From GM7GCV1 sp965222065 (GTDB lineage: Bacteria; Pseudomonadota; Gammaproteobacteria; Pseudomonadales; GM7GCV1): 64,000 nt of DNA. Below, piece after piece: positions 17,551 to 26,881 of this stretch (position 1 is the stretch's first letter; each line of letters begins with the position of its first letter). The stretch covers positions 1,984,001 to 2,048,000 of the forward strand of contig OZ244933.1 in assembly GCA_965222065.1 (NCBI GenBank). The letters run 5' to 3'. The notes beneath the pieces were generated by a model that saw nothing but the letters and a program-made list of their open reading frames with translations, ran no database searches and was not told the DNA's origin. The translations under genes were made by a program, and so were the position numbers.

Positions 17551-18843
17551 ATGGGAAAGAACGTCGTCATTCTCGGCACCCAGTGGGGTGACGAGGGCAA
17601 GGGCAAGATTGTTGACCTGTTGACTGAAAAAGCGAGTCTGGTTACTCGTTTTCAGGGCGGGCATAACGCTGGTCATACACTGGTTATCGGTGGGGAAAAG
17701 ACGGCACTGCATTTGATTCCCTCGGGAATCCTGCGTACCGATGTGGAATGCCTTATTGGCAATGGTGTCGTGCTGGCACCGGACGCTTTGCTTGTGGAGA
17801 TTGAAAAACTGGAAAAACAGGGTGTAGATGTTCGCTCCCGTTTGAAAATCAGCCCCGCCTGCCCACTCATTCTCCCTTATCACATTGCTTTGGATAAAGC
17901 CCGGGAGTTGGCACGTGGCGAGAAAAAAATTGGCACCACAGGTCGCGGTATTGGTCCGGCGTATGAAGACAAGGTAGCCCGTCGAGGCCTTCGTTTCGGC
18001 GATCTCGCCAATATGGAAAGATTCGCTGAGCGCCTGCAAGTTGTTCTCGAATATCATAATTTCCGGCTGGAAAATTACTTTAAGGTTGATCCGGTCGACT
18101 TTGATGAAACCCTCGCATTGGCAAAAGAATGGGCCCGGCAGTTGCTTCCCCTGGTTGCCAATGTCACCGAGATCCTGGTTGCGGCTCGTAACGATGGCAA
18201 AAATGTACTCTTTGAAGGTGCCCAGGGCACGTTGCTGGATATTGACCACGGCACTTACCCCTATGTGACTTCATCCAATACAACGGCGGGCGCTGCCTCT
18301 ACCGGAACGGGGCTGGGTCCTTTGAGCCTGGATTATGTGATGGGTATTACCAAGGCTTACACAACGCGAGTAGGCTCAGGACCGTTTCCCACAGAATTAT
18401 TCTGTGATCTGGGTGAGCATCTGGCGATCAAGGGCAACGAAATTGGCACCACCACCGGGCGCAAACGTCGAACAGGTTGGTTTGATGCGGTCGCGCTTCG
18501 CCATGCTGTCAACGTGAACAGTATTTCCGGGCTCTGTATTACCAAGCTTGATGTGCTGGATGAGATGGAAACCGTCAAAATTTGCGTTGCCTATCGAGAT
18601 AAAGAGGGCAATGAAGTCGGTGTTCCCAACGATTGTGAAGATTTTTCCCAGGTTGAAGCGGTTTACGAAGAAATGCCCGGCTGGAAGTCCAATACCTTTG
18701 GGGTAAAAAGCTGGGATGAGCTGCCAGAAAAGGCACGTGCCTATGTGAAACGGCTGGAGCAGCTTGTGGGCGCGCCAGTAGATATTGTTTCAACCGGACC
18801 GGATCGCGTAGAGACGATTACGCTCCGCCACCCTTTTGAGTAA
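17551..18843 (+). CDS. purA: Adenylosuccinate synthetase
   Basis: Joins IMP and aspartate, using GTP, to make adenylosuccinate in AMP synthesis. The N-terminus MGKNVVILGTQWGDEGKGK carries the catalytic Asp14 and P-loop; His42 sits in FQGGHNAGHT, and GTTGRGIGPAYEDK is present. Length is 430 aa, normal. The frame opens earlier (17503) inside hisZ, but the ATG at 17551 after GGAAATTT gives the right start. Confidence 0.97.
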   Translation: MGKNVVILGTQWGDEGKGKIVDLLTEKASLVTRFQGGHNAGHTLVIGGEKTALHLIPSGILRTDVECLIGNGVVLAPDALLVEIEKLEKQGVDVRSRLKISPACPLILPYHIALDKARELARGEKKIGTTGRGIGPAYEDKVARRGLRFGDLANMERFAERLQVVLEYHNFRLENYFKVDPVDFDETLALAKEWARQLLPLVANVTEILVAARNDGKNVLFEGAQGTLLDIDHGTYPYVTSSNTTAGAASTGTGLGPLSLDYVMGITKAYTTRVGSGPFPTELFCDLGEHLAIKGNEIGTTTGRKRRTGWFDAVALRHAVNVNSISGLCITKLDVLDEMETVKICVAYRDKEGNEVGVPNDCEDFSQVEAVYEEMPGWKSNTFGVKSWDELPEKARAYVKRLEQLVGAPVDIVSTGPDRVETITLRHPFE

Positions 18844-18924
18844 CACTGGTTTTCTGTTTCGCCTGACTGAAGTCGGTCGGGCGGCCCGGTTTCTGCGCCA
18901 GCCTTGATTGACTTTGGGAATGAG

Positions 18925-18944
18925 CCCCGGACACCGGGGTCTTT
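18925..18944 (+). terminator. Probable terminator after purA
   Basis: CCCCGGACACCGGGG is a perfect 6-bp GC-rich hairpin with a 3-nt loop, 81 nt after the purA stop. It is followed by TCTTTC only, so the U tract is weak and the call is tentative. Confidence 0.5.
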
Positions 18945-19036
18945 CATGTCCTGGTGGTTGCGGCGCACCAGCTGTGATAAAAAGGTTTCGGGTTAAACAG
19001 ATTCTGATTGGCGAATAACCTAACCAAGGGGGCTTC

Positions 19037-20404
19037 ATGGCCACAAAGGCATTAGCGCGAGAGACCTGGGGAAGTCGACTTACCTTTATTCTTGCGGCCA
19101 CCGGCTCGGCTGTCGGATTGGGCAATATCTGGAAATTTCCATATATCACTGGCGAAAACGGCGGTGGAGCCTTTGTCCTGGTCTACCTGGTTTGTATTTT
19201 GCTGGCAGGTATTCCCGTGATGATTGCCGAGGTCTTTATGGGCAAACGCGCCCGAATCTCTCCGGTAATGGCGGTAGAGAAACTGGCCAGGGAATCAGGG
19301 CAGTCCCAGCGCTGGCGCTGGCTGGGGATTATGGGCGTCGTCGCCGGTATGCTGATTTTGTCCTATTACAGCGTCGTCGCCGGCTGGGCACTGGCGTATT
19401 TTCCCAAGATGGCTGCGGGCACCTTTGTGGGCATTGATGATGCCGGATCCAGTGCGCTCTTTAACGATCACCTTTCCAGTGCCTGGACACTTCTATGGTG
19501 GCACAGTCTTTTCATAATCGTGACCATGGCAATCGTCATTACCGGTGTGACTCGCGGTCTGGGCAAGGCAGTGGAATACCTGATGCCTATTCTTTTTATT
19601 CTGCTTCTGATATTGCTTGGGTTTAGCATCTCCCAGGGGGAGTTTGCTCACGCGGTCAGTTACCTGTTTGCGTTTGATTTGAGTAGTTTGTCCATGGAGT
19701 CTGTCCTCACTGCTCTCGGTCACGCGTTTTTTACCCTGAGCATCGGTATGGGGGCGATCATGGCGTATGGCTCCTATATGCCTGAAGACACACCCATTGC
19801 CAAAACGGTGCTAACCGTGGGGTTGCTGGATACCTGTGTTGCGCTGATTGCAGGCCTGGCAATCTTTCCAATCGTGTTTGCCAGCCCCGCGATTGAACCG
19901 GGCGAAGGGCCGGGGTTGCTGTTTATCAGCTTGCCCATCGCTTTTGGGTCCATGCCGGGGGGCGTATTTTTTGGCACGCTGTTTTTTGCCCTGGTTTCCA
20001 TTGCAGCCTGGACTTCGGCGATTTCCCTGATTGAGCCAGCTGTTTCATGGGCGGTTGACAAGGGCAAGGCGACGCGACTTCAGGCAGGTATTGCCCTCGG
20101 CGGTTTTTGCTGGCTGCTTGGCATAGGCTCTGTTCTTTCGTTTAACGTATATGCAGAGCCATGGCTTTTCGGTCAGTTTAACTGGTTTGAACTTTCCGAC
20201 TTTTTGACTGCAAATATCATGTTGCCGCTGGGTGGCATCCTCATGGCGATATTTGTAGGACATATGTTCGAAAAATCGGCAGTGATCGAATCCATGGATA
20301 TTGAAGGCTGGTTATTTGATGCCTGGCGTTTTGTATTGCGCTGGATTACACCGGACCTGATCAAGATTATTTTCGTACTGGGCATCATTAATATATTTCT
20401 GTAA
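19037..20404 (+). CDS. Sodium-dependent transporter, NSS/SNF family
   Basis: A 455-aa secondary transporter with about 11-12 membrane helices. The N-terminal motif GSAVGLGNIWKFPYITGENGG is the sodium- and substrate-binding unwound helix 1 of the neurotransmitter:sodium symporter family. Members bring in amino acids or related solutes with sodium. A GGGGG Shine-Dalgarno-like stretch precedes the ATG. It lies immediately before ratA (12 nt), a place often held by smpB in relatives; the substrate is unknown. Confidence 0.9.
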   Translation: MATKALARETWGSRLTFILAATGSAVGLGNIWKFPYITGENGGGAFVLVYLVCILLAGIPVMIAEVFMGKRARISPVMAVEKLARESGQSQRWRWLGIMGVVAGMLILSYYSVVAGWALAYFPKMAAGTFVGIDDAGSSALFNDHLSSAWTLLWWHSLFIIVTMAIVITGVTRGLGKAVEYLMPILFILLLILLGFSISQGEFAHAVSYLFAFDLSSLSMESVLTALGHAFFTLSIGMGAIMAYGSYMPEDTPIAKTVLTVGLLDTCVALIAGLAIFPIVFASPAIEPGEGPGLLFISLPIAFGSMPGGVFFGTLFFALVSIAAWTSAISLIEPAVSWAVDKGKATRLQAGIALGGFCWLLGIGSVLSFNVYAEPWLFGQFNWFELSDFLTANIMLPLGGILMAIFVGHMFEKSAVIESMDIEGWLFDAWRFVLRWITPDLIKIIFVLGIINIFL

Positions 20405-20415
20405 CGGTTAACCTG

Positions 20416-20850
20416 GTGCATATATCCAAGTCGGTTCTCTTGCCTTATCGTGCTGATCAGCTATACGACCTGATCAACGATGTTGAGTCTTACCCGGACT
20501 TTCTGGATGGCTGTGTAGGTGCAGAGGTCCTGCGCAGCGAGGAAGGGTTAATGGAAGCCAGGCTGGATTTGAAGAAGAAAGGGATCAGCCAGAGCTTTGT
20601 AACGCGCAACCGGCTCAATGCCCCTGAGTCCATAAAGATTGAACTGTTGGAAGGTCCCCTGGAATCATTGACCGGGGAATGGATGATAAAACCTCTTGCG
20701 GATCAGGGGTGTAAACTTAGCCTTGAGCTGGACTTTGAAATAAAGCAGGGTCTGATTATGCAGATGGTCGCCCGCTTTTTTGGTGAAACCGCCAACCGCC
20801 TGGTTGAGGCCGTTTGTGCAGAAGCCGGCAGGCGATATCAGCCGCTATAG
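20416..20850 (+). CDS. ratA: RatA-like SRPBCC (START-fold) protein
   Basis: A 144-aa single-domain polyketide-cyclase/START-fold protein, as in the coenzyme Q-binding/RatA group. Typical stretches are LYDLINDVESYPDFLDGC near the N-terminus and MVARFFGETANRLVEAVC near the C-terminus. E. coli RatA was described as a ribosome association toxin and relatives resemble the ubiquinone-binding Coq10, so the real role is unsettled. It starts with GTG 12 nt after the transporter and precedes rnfH, the usual order. Confidence 0.9.
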   Translation: MHISKSVLLPYRADQLYDLINDVESYPDFLDGCVGAEVLRSEEGLMEARLDLKKKGISQSFVTRNRLNAPESIKIELLEGPLESLTGEWMIKPLADQGCKLSLELDFEIKQGLIMQMVARFFGETANRLVEAVCAEAGRRYQPL

Positions 20851-20882
20851 CCGCAATCTACAGTTAGCAAGCCTGAAAAAAT

Positions 20883-21215
20883 ATGTCGGATAAAATTAAA
20901 GTGGAAGTGGCCTATGCCACACCGGACAAACAAAAAATTCTTCCTATTATGGTCGATCCGGGTACGACAGCCGACCAGGCTGTTGCCCTGTCCGGGATCG
21001 ATCAGCATTTCCCCGAGGTGGATATGGCGACGGCACCGAAAGGGATTTTTGGTAATGCCCTGGGCACCAGGGGGATGCCTGAGGCCTCAGATTATGTGAT
21101 GAAGGAAGGAGACCGGGTGGAAATTTACCGGCCACTTATCGCTGATCCCAAACAGGTACGCAAACAGCGAGCAGCCGAAGCAGCGGAGCGTCGAGCCAGT
21201 AACAAGGAATCCTAG
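20883..21215 (+). CDS. rnfH: RnfH-family (RatB) ubiquitin-fold protein
   Basis: A 110-aa beta-grasp protein beginning MSDKIKVEVAYATPDKQKI and with a central MKEGDRVEIYRPLIADPK, the RnfH signature, then a basic alanine-rich tail. It sits 32 nt after ratA and converges with bamE on the other strand. The biochemical role of RnfH is not established despite the name. Confidence 0.92.
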   Translation: MSDKIKVEVAYATPDKQKILPIMVDPGTTADQAVALSGIDQHFPEVDMATAPKGIFGNALGTRGMPEASDYVMKEGDRVEIYRPLIADPKQVRKQRAAEAAERRASNKES

Positions 21216-21222
21216 CGCGCGT

Positions 21223-21594
21223 TTAGCTTTCTTCCGTTGTTTCCGGTTGAGATTCTTCCTCGGGGGGTTCTATCGTACCCTCGTAGGAATCCAGGACATC
21301 GTTTACGAAGTAAACAGTGAGTCGCTCAGTACGGGTCATATCTTCCTGATCCGTCATCATGTAGTAATAATCCCAGCGATCATCGTTAAAGGTATCGGTT
21401 ACCAGCGGGGTTCCCAGTACGAAGCGAACCTGGGCCTTGGTCATGCCAGGTCTCAATTGGCCGACCATTTCCTCATCAACTATGTTCCCTTGCTGAATAA
21501 CAATTTTGTGTACTCCCGGGAAAAGTGTAAAGTTGCCACATCCGGTCAGGAACAGTGGCAGCATTAGCGACAGAGCTAGGGCTCTTAAATTCAT
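21223..21594 (-). CDS. bamE: Outer-membrane assembly lipoprotein BamE (SmpA/OmlA)
   Basis: A small lipoprotein of the Bam complex that folds beta-barrel proteins into the outer membrane. The signal ends in LTGCG (Cys19), and the fold signatures GQLRPGMTKAQVRFVLGTP and DRWDYYYMM are present. The tail is acidic (EPPEEESQPETTEES). It is divergent from fur with 66 nt between starts and convergent with rnfH, matching the pseudomonad fur-omlA-rnfH-ratA arrangement. Confidence 0.95.
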   Translation of the reverse strand: MNLRALALSLMLPLFLTGCGNFTLFPGVHKIVIQQGNIVDEEMVGQLRPGMTKAQVRFVLGTPLVTDTFNDDRWDYYYMMTDQEDMTRTERLTVYFVNDVLDSYEGTIEPPEEESQPETTEES

Positions 21595-21660
21595 AATTGG
21601 GTTCCAATCGTTGTGCGGATGCGCATAATACTTTATCGATCTAGTTAGAAGAAGACGAAT

Positions 21661-22071
21661 ATGGGTAATGAAAATCGAGAGCTTAGAAAAGCGGGCTTAA
21701 AAATCACCATGCCTCGGGTAAAAATACTCGAGCTGCTTGAGCAGGCCGACGGCGGTCACCTGAGCGCTGAGGAAATATACCAGCAGCTGCTGGAAGAAGG
21801 CGAACAAACCGGGCTGGCCACAGTCTATCGTGTGCTTACCCAGTTTGAACAGGCCAATCTTGTGCTTCGTCATAACTTTGAGGGTGGTAAAGCTGTCTTT
21901 GAGTTAAATCGCGGTGAGCATCATGACCACATGGTATGTACTGACACGGGCGATGTCATTGAGTTCCACAATGAAGAAATCGAGGAGCTGCAGAGAAAGA
22001 TTGCCGAAGCCCATGGCTATGAGCTGGTAGACCACTCCCTGGTTCTCTATGTGAGTCCGCTTAAAAAATAA
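21661..22071 (+). CDS. fur: Ferric uptake regulator Fur
   Basis: A 136-aa iron-dependent repressor. The DNA-binding winged helix includes LKITMPRVKILELLEQ and LATVYRVLTQFEQANLV; metal-binding residues include His33 and the HHDHMVC segment. Only Cys93 of the usual CxxC remains (CTDT), as in pseudomonad-type Fur, so this is not a defect. It starts 66 nt from bamE. A likely Fur target, the imelysin operon with a Fur box at 26847, lies just downstream on the other strand. Confidence 0.96.
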   Translation: MGNENRELRKAGLKITMPRVKILELLEQADGGHLSAEEIYQQLLEEGEQTGLATVYRVLTQFEQANLVLRHNFEGGKAVFELNRGEHHDHMVCTDTGDVIEFHNEEIEELQRKIAEAHGYELVDHSLVLYVSPLKK

Positions 22072-22097
22072 CCAGTAACCCGCACAAAAATAAATTG

Positions 22098-23171
22098 CTA
22101 GGCGGGTGTATAGCTCGCCCAGTGATTGTCCCAGTGGAAATCAGTTCGGGTGCGCACAGAAAGATTGTTCGCATCTACCATAACACCAACACCCGATGCG
22201 GCTTTTAATGTGTCGCCAACATCAATGGCTGCCGAGGCATCCAGTACTTTTTCAGTATCTATTGAATGAAGTGAATGTCGATCCCAGAGTCCGATGTAGT
22301 GGCCCTGGGGTGAAGTCGCCATTATCTGGTTGGCATTTACCGCGACACTGGCGATATACCCATTGAATATTTCCCAGCCCGATCCTGGCGTGGCCAATGC
22401 TGTCCAGGTGTTGCTGTCAAATTGATAGGCCAGCGGGTGATCAGACGGACCGGGCGTGGCGTATTGCATCCCGACATAGATTTCTCCCTGGTGGGCACCG
22501 AGATGGCGCAGGCTTAGGCCGGGTGCCGGGTTGCCATGATTGCTGATGGTTCCCGAATTGGGGTTAACTTCCAGCAGGAAGGATTCAAAGTTGTCCGCAT
22601 TGGTAACGACCCGGTTCTCTGTTTTCCACCCACCAACAGCCAGCCAGAGGCGCTCGTGATGATTCAGTATTTGGTGAGGTCCGATGCCTGGAAGGGCCCA
22701 CAGGTCAGGCGGGGACGACAGGCTGGCTAAAGCCCAGCTTAACAACAGGGCTTCACAGGTTTTTTCGCGCGCGGCGGTTGCCCACAACCGGTTCGCCGAA
22801 AATTCGACATGGCCTTCAAAGAATATTCCCTTGGGAGGCTGAATTTCTTCCAGCAATGTGCCTGATTCTGCCGAAAAAACCTGAATAAAATAACCAGGTC
22901 TGCGTGCGGCGACAGCGCCGATTTTGAGATTGCTCTCAAGACTGGGCCCATGAACCCTGGCTGGTGAGGCAAGTTTCCATCGTGTTACGCCAGTAACATC
23001 AATGGCACCGACCCCGAAGCTGGCGTCGGGTGCTTGATAGCCCCCGACCAAAAGAGTATCCGGTCCGATTTTGCAGCCGTGAAGAGTACCCAGAAAGGCG
23101 GCGCCAGCCAGCCCTGAGGAGCACCTCAGGAAATGCCGGCGCGAGACAGGGGGCGCAAGGCTAGTCGCCAT
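22098..23171 (-). CDS. DUF1513 Tat-exported lipoprotein
   Basis: A 357-aa protein with a twin-arginine signal (VSRRHFLRCSS) followed by a lipobox-like LHGC, so it is probably a folded, lipid-anchored periplasmic protein. The rest looks like repeated beta strands of the DUF1513 type, likely a beta-propeller. It is the last gene of the iron-regulated imelysin operon and overlaps the upstream gene by 11 nt. Function unknown; the operon points to periplasmic iron handling. Confidence 0.8.
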   Translation of the reverse strand: MATSLAPPVSRRHFLRCSSGLAGAAFLGTLHGCKIGPDTLLVGGYQAPDASFGVGAIDVTGVTRWKLASPARVHGPSLESNLKIGAVAARRPGYFIQVFSAESGTLLEEIQPPKGIFFEGHVEFSANRLWATAAREKTCEALLLSWALASLSSPPDLWALPGIGPHQILNHHERLWLAVGGWKTENRVVTNADNFESFLLEVNPNSGTISNHGNPAPGLSLRHLGAHQGEIYVGMQYATPGPSDHPLAYQFDSNTWTALATPGSGWEIFNGYIASVAVNANQIMATSPQGHYIGLWDRHSLHSIDTEKVLDASAAIDVGDTLKAASGVGVMVDANNLSVRTRTDFHWDNHWASYTPA

Positions 23172-24126
23172 CGTAATTGCTGAATCCCAGCATGATATTT
23201 TGTTCCTGGGCTACCGGTCCCTCGATAACGCGTTCTGCGGCCACGACGGCATCCTGTAACTCTCGCCAGTCGACATCTTGTCCGGATAGCTCGGATGTGA
23301 GTGTTTTCAGCGTGGCGATTCTTGTCTGTAGTTGATCTTGTGTGGCCGCCGTCAGCTCAACATGCTCAGTCAATGCTTTCAGGTGTTGAATAACAGCCTC
23401 CAGGCTGGCCGTGAAAATCTCGGTGGATGCGCCCATGCGCCAACCCTGGGCCAATACCGGTACCAATTCACCAGTAGATGCATTCATTGAATTGCGCAAG
23501 CTGTTGGACAAATAGGCCAATTGCTGGAAAAGCAGATTCAGGGCAATGGATTTTCCTTCCGGGTTCTGCGAGTCGACAGTCCATTCCGGCATCACCAGGG
23601 GATGTTCATCGTGATAGCTTGAGATACGCTGAACGTTATTCAGGTATTGTGTGCTGATCGCTGGCAATAGCAGGCAGCGCTGTTGCCGGTCCAGGCCTTC
23701 AGCAAATCCTGCCCATTCCAGTGCCAGTAGTCCTTTTTCTGCCGCTGTGGCCGCTTCGAGGGTTTCCAGAGTCAAGGGCTCTTCGCTTTGAAGGCGTCGG
23801 CTCAGACGAGCCCTGGTCATGTCACGCCTGTCCGGCCAGAAATGGAGCTCGAAATTGAGGTTTAGATCGCTAATCGCGTGGTAGGGCAGCCCGTTCAGGG
23901 TTGCCCATACCAGAGCCACTTCCTGGATCTGGCTTTGCAGGGCAACCAGCTCTAAATTGTTCTGGCAATAGGCATCGGTGTCAGCTTCCAGCTGTGTCGT
24001 AGTGGAAAGCCAGCGAGCCAATTGGGTGTCACCCCAGTTTAGCCAGTACTCGGAGTATGTTGGCGTTTTTTTGGCGCAGCCTGTAAAAAGTAACAACAAT
24101 GCGAAAGCAAGGAATCGTTTATTCAT
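23161..24126 (-). CDS. Imelysin-family periplasmic lipoprotein
   Basis: A 321-aa lipoprotein (lipobox FTGC, Cys17) with an all-helical imelysin-like body. The segment YHAISDLNLNFELHFWPDRRD takes the place of the GxHxxE motif seen in IrpA, and the protein is shorter than the first imelysin of the operon. It lies between the di-haem oxidoreductase (41-nt gap) and DUF1513 (11-nt overlap). This pair of unequal imelysins flanking a DUF1111 protein is a known iron-regulated set; the exact role is not established. Confidence 0.82.
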   Translation of the reverse strand: MNKRFLAFALLLLFTGCAKKTPTYSEYWLNWGDTQLARWLSTTTQLEADTDAYCQNNLELVALQSQIQEVALVWATLNGLPYHAISDLNLNFELHFWPDRRDMTRARLSRRLQSEEPLTLETLEAATAAEKGLLALEWAGFAEGLDRQQRCLLLPAISTQYLNNVQRISSYHDEHPLVMPEWTVDSQNPEGKSIALNLLFQQLAYLSNSLRNSMNASTGELVPVLAQGWRMGASTEIFTASLEAVIQHLKALTEHVELTAATQDQLQTRIATLKTLTSELSGQDVDWRELQDAVVAAERVIEGPVAQEQNIMLGFSNYDGD

Positions 24127-24166
24127 GGGTGCCCTGACCGGTTAATTAATTGCACGGGATGAACGT

Positions 24167-25555
24167 TCAGAGTGAGTTGAGAAAGTCGAGTAGATACTTT
24201 TTTTCTTCATCGGCAAGTTCAACGAACCTGTCCCGACTGCTGACCGCTTCGCCACCATGCCAAAGGATGGCTTCCGTTATGTTGCGAGCGCGTCCGTCGT
24301 GAAGTAGCTGGGTATGTCCGTTGACGTCCTGGTAGTCGCCCAGACCCCATAAAGGTGCGGTTCGCCACTCGCGGCCGTTGGCTTCAAACTCTGGACGATG
24401 ATCCGCCAGCCCTTCTCCCATATCGTGAAGTAATAAATCGGTATAAGGGTAAATAGTTTGATTGGCCAGGGCTGCGCTTTCACTATCGCCCGTTTCCCAA
24501 CTGGGCTGATGGCAGTCAGTGCAACCCATATCGGCAAACAGGGTCTGCCCGGCCAGGATATTCTCATTCATGGCGTTGGGGCGTGCCGGCACAGCCAAAT
24601 GACTCGAGTAAAAGGCCACGAACTCCAGTGTCTCATCAGAGACTTCCGGGGTGCCACCGTGTGGGGCCATTCTGCATTCTGTCTGGGATTCAGAACAAGG
24701 ATTGTCCGGGTTCAGCGAAGAGGTAAGCCCCATGTCGCCAAAGAAGGCGCCGGCAGACTGTTGCTCGACGGTAGGCTTTCCGGCTTTCCAGCCGAAGCGT
24801 CCCAGTGTCAGTGAATTGGAACGCTGGTCCCAAACTTCATTGGGACGCCCTGAAATGCCATCGTTATTGGCATCATCGGGATCGGCTTTGGCGCGTATGG
24901 CTTCCTCGGGGATTGTTTCCAGCAGACCCAACCCAATCATGGCGGGAGCTACCCGGGGGCTGATCATTACGTCCGGGTGCAAGTCGCCACTGGCCAGGTC
25001 AGTAAATTCCAGCCTGGGCTTTCTAAGCTCGACGGTGTTGCCATTTACCAGAGGCATATCAACCTTGTCCCAGTGCCAGATAATCCGCATTTCAGGTGTT
25101 ACCCCGGCAATGGCAAAGTCCTGGGCCTGATCACCGTAAGTGGGTTCGGCGATGACTGATTCATGAATCTGGCGTGGCCGCTTTTCGGTTGCGGGAATGC
25201 TAAGTCGCACGAGGGTAGAAACCAGGTTGCTCTGGCCTTCTTCCGGAGGATGGCCACGACCGTCCTTAATGTGGCAGCCCTGGCAACTATTGGTGTTAAA
25301 CATCGGCCCCAGGCCATCACGAGCTTCAGTTGTGGCGGGAGCTGCGACCCAGGGGTTGCGAAAAAAACTGTTACCGACACTAAAATTTAACCGGTCATCA
25401 AAAGACAGGTTGGCAGCTGGCTGGGAAAACGCATTGGCTCCCTGAACGGTCGTTGTGGTCTCGCCCCCCGGCCGACTGGGATCTGCCAGCGCACTACAAG
25501 CAATAAATAATCCGGCGCCCAGAGCCAGGACGGCCGTAACAATTGTTGCTCGCAT
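24167..25555 (-). CDS. Di-haem oxidoreductase-like protein (DUF1111)
   Basis: A 462-aa secreted protein with a signal peptide (ending near SALADPSR). Two CxxCH haem-binding motifs are visible: CQGCHIKDGRGHPPEEGQ near residue 93 and CTDCHQPSW near residue 345, with a RHxG-like GRARNITEAILWHGG region after. This is the DUF1111 or thiol/di-haem oxidoreductase family. Its start overlaps the upstream imelysin stop by one base (TAATG on the minus strand), so translation is coupled. Likely a periplasmic electron carrier or peroxidase-like partner for iron uptake; not proven. Confidence 0.87.
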   Translation of the reverse strand: MRATIVTAVLALGAGLFIACSALADPSRPGGETTTTVQGANAFSQPAANLSFDDRLNFSVGNSFFRNPWVAAPATTEARDGLGPMFNTNSCQGCHIKDGRGHPPEEGQSNLVSTLVRLSIPATEKRPRQIHESVIAEPTYGDQAQDFAIAGVTPEMRIIWHWDKVDMPLVNGNTVELRKPRLEFTDLASGDLHPDVMISPRVAPAMIGLGLLETIPEEAIRAKADPDDANNDGISGRPNEVWDQRSNSLTLGRFGWKAGKPTVEQQSAGAFFGDMGLTSSLNPDNPCSESQTECRMAPHGGTPEVSDETLEFVAFYSSHLAVPARPNAMNENILAGQTLFADMGCTDCHQPSWETGDSESAALANQTIYPYTDLLLHDMGEGLADHRPEFEANGREWRTAPLWGLGDYQDVNGHTQLLHDGRARNITEAILWHGGEAVSSRDRFVELADEEKKYLLDFLNSL

Positions 25556-26814
25556 TAGAACTCGTGTCCGGCATTATCCGGGTTCAGGGAACCCAATTGC
25601 ATGGCCTCGGCAAGCAGTTCCAGATTGCGTGTTTGAACGGTCAGGGCGTTTATCGATGAATTTATAAGTTGACTGCCTGTGCTATTGCCAGGTGCAATCA
25701 ATTGGTCAAAGGCTACGCCGGACTCGGCACTTTCAACCAGTTTTCCTGTTTGTTTGAGGGCGTGATTGAAACTGTTGTTCAGTGCAGTCGCCAGTTGTTC
25801 ATTATGGGATTCCGCCCATGAAAGCAGAGAGGGGCCGGAAACAGTCTCCCCGTCAATGGAGGTATAGCTTCCCCTCAGGACGTTATCGATACCCACGGCA
25901 TTGTAAAACAGGGTCGAATGCGTGTTGTCGGAGAAACAGTCATGTTCGTCTTCGGTAGAGTTGGCAAACAGCGCCACTTTCATGCGTTCACCTGCAAGCT
26001 CTCCCAGTGAAAGACTTCCCATACCGTAAAGTATGCGGCGCAGCTGTTCAGCTGGGCTAAAAGCCAGAAATTCAGATGCATAGGAATCAGAAATTTCCGG
26101 ATTCCAGACATCCACGATGTATTCCAGGTCGGTGATCAGCAGGTCGGTTACAGCGCGCAAGTATTCCGCGCGCCGGTCGCAGTGACCATGTGTGCAGGCC
26201 TCGCCCGTGGCGAAGTCGCTTGCCGGGCGCTCTCCCGCGCCAGGCTCTGTCCCATTCAGGTCCTGCCCCCAGAGCAAAAACTCAATGGCATGCCAGCCCG
26301 TTGCCACGTTGGCTTCGGTGCCGCCCAGCTCATTGAGGCTGGCCAGAATATCCGGGGTCAATTCCTGCAGGTCGAGCTCGTTGGGGCCCCAGCGCAGTTC
26401 TTCCGAGGCAATGATATTGGCTTGCCCCACTGGATTGCCCAACTCATAAAAATAATTGTCCTGATCCACGTAATCGATGAAGCCTTCATCAAGTGGCCAG
26501 GCGTTTACCTGTACTTCCCATGCATCAACAACGGGATGGGCAAAGCGGAAGGTCTCCGTTTGGCTATAGACCACCCGGGCTTCTCGCCAGGCCTGCTTGG
26601 CGGCAGCAAGGTTGGCTTCAGTGGGGTTATTAATAAAGGTGTCGATATCGTCCGACATCTGCCGGGCCAGAGTCAGGCTGTCGGCGTAATTTTGGTGGGC
26701 GATGTCGACGTACGTATCAGCAATACCTTCGAAATCCTGTGCTGCTGCAGGCAAGCTGAGGAACAAAAAAATAGATAGGACTACTTTGTTGGCAATTGGG
26801 GGTATGTAAGACAT
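25555..26814 (-). CDS. Imelysin-family iron-regulated protein (IrpA-like)
   Basis: A 419-aa periplasmic protein with a signal peptide ending LPAAAQ. The imelysin signature GWHAIEFLLWGQDLNG (GxHxIEFLLWGQD) around residues 180-195 holds the proposed metal-binding histidine and glutamate. The family includes IrpA and the EfeO M75 domain, tied to iron uptake. It is the first gene of a four-gene unit (imelysin, DUF1111, imelysin, DUF1513), and a Fur box lies 33-51 nt upstream of its start. Confidence 0.88.
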   Translation of the reverse strand: MSYIPPIANKVVLSIFLFLSLPAAAQDFEGIADTYVDIAHQNYADSLTLARQMSDDIDTFINNPTEANLAAAKQAWREARVVYSQTETFRFAHPVVDAWEVQVNAWPLDEGFIDYVDQDNYFYELGNPVGQANIIASEELRWGPNELDLQELTPDILASLNELGGTEANVATGWHAIEFLLWGQDLNGTEPGAGERPASDFATGEACTHGHCDRRAEYLRAVTDLLITDLEYIVDVWNPEISDSYASEFLAFSPAEQLRRILYGMGSLSLGELAGERMKVALFANSTEDEHDCFSDNTHSTLFYNAVGIDNVLRGSYTSIDGETVSGPSLLSWAESHNEQLATALNNSFNHALKQTGKLVESAESGVAFDQLIAPGNSTGSQLINSSINALTVQTRNLELLAEAMQLGSLNPDNAGHEF

Positions 26815-26846
26815 AAAACCAGGAAATTCAGATAAAAAGTGTTAAT

Positions 26847-26865
26847 AAGAAATATTATCATTATT
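26847..26865 (-). promoter_or_regulatory. Predicted Fur box upstream of the imelysin operon
   Basis: Read on the minus strand the 19 bases AATAATGATAATATTTCTT match the GATAATGATAATCATTATC consensus at 14 positions, including an unbroken ATAATGATAAT. It lies 33 nt before the imelysin ATG, where a repressor would cover the promoter. fur itself is 4.8 kb away in the same window. Confidence 0.72.
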
Positions 26866-26881
26866 AACAAAAAAACTGTTA

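Noticed and set aside
21926..21966. Missing second cysteine in Fur as a sign of a defective repressor
   Set aside because: Pseudomonad Fur proteins also have a single cysteine here (VCxxTG), so this is a normal variant.
23161..23171. Overlap of DUF1513 and imelysin genes as a frameshift
   Set aside because: Both proteins have complete signal sequences and full domains; an 11-nt overlap is ordinary coupling.
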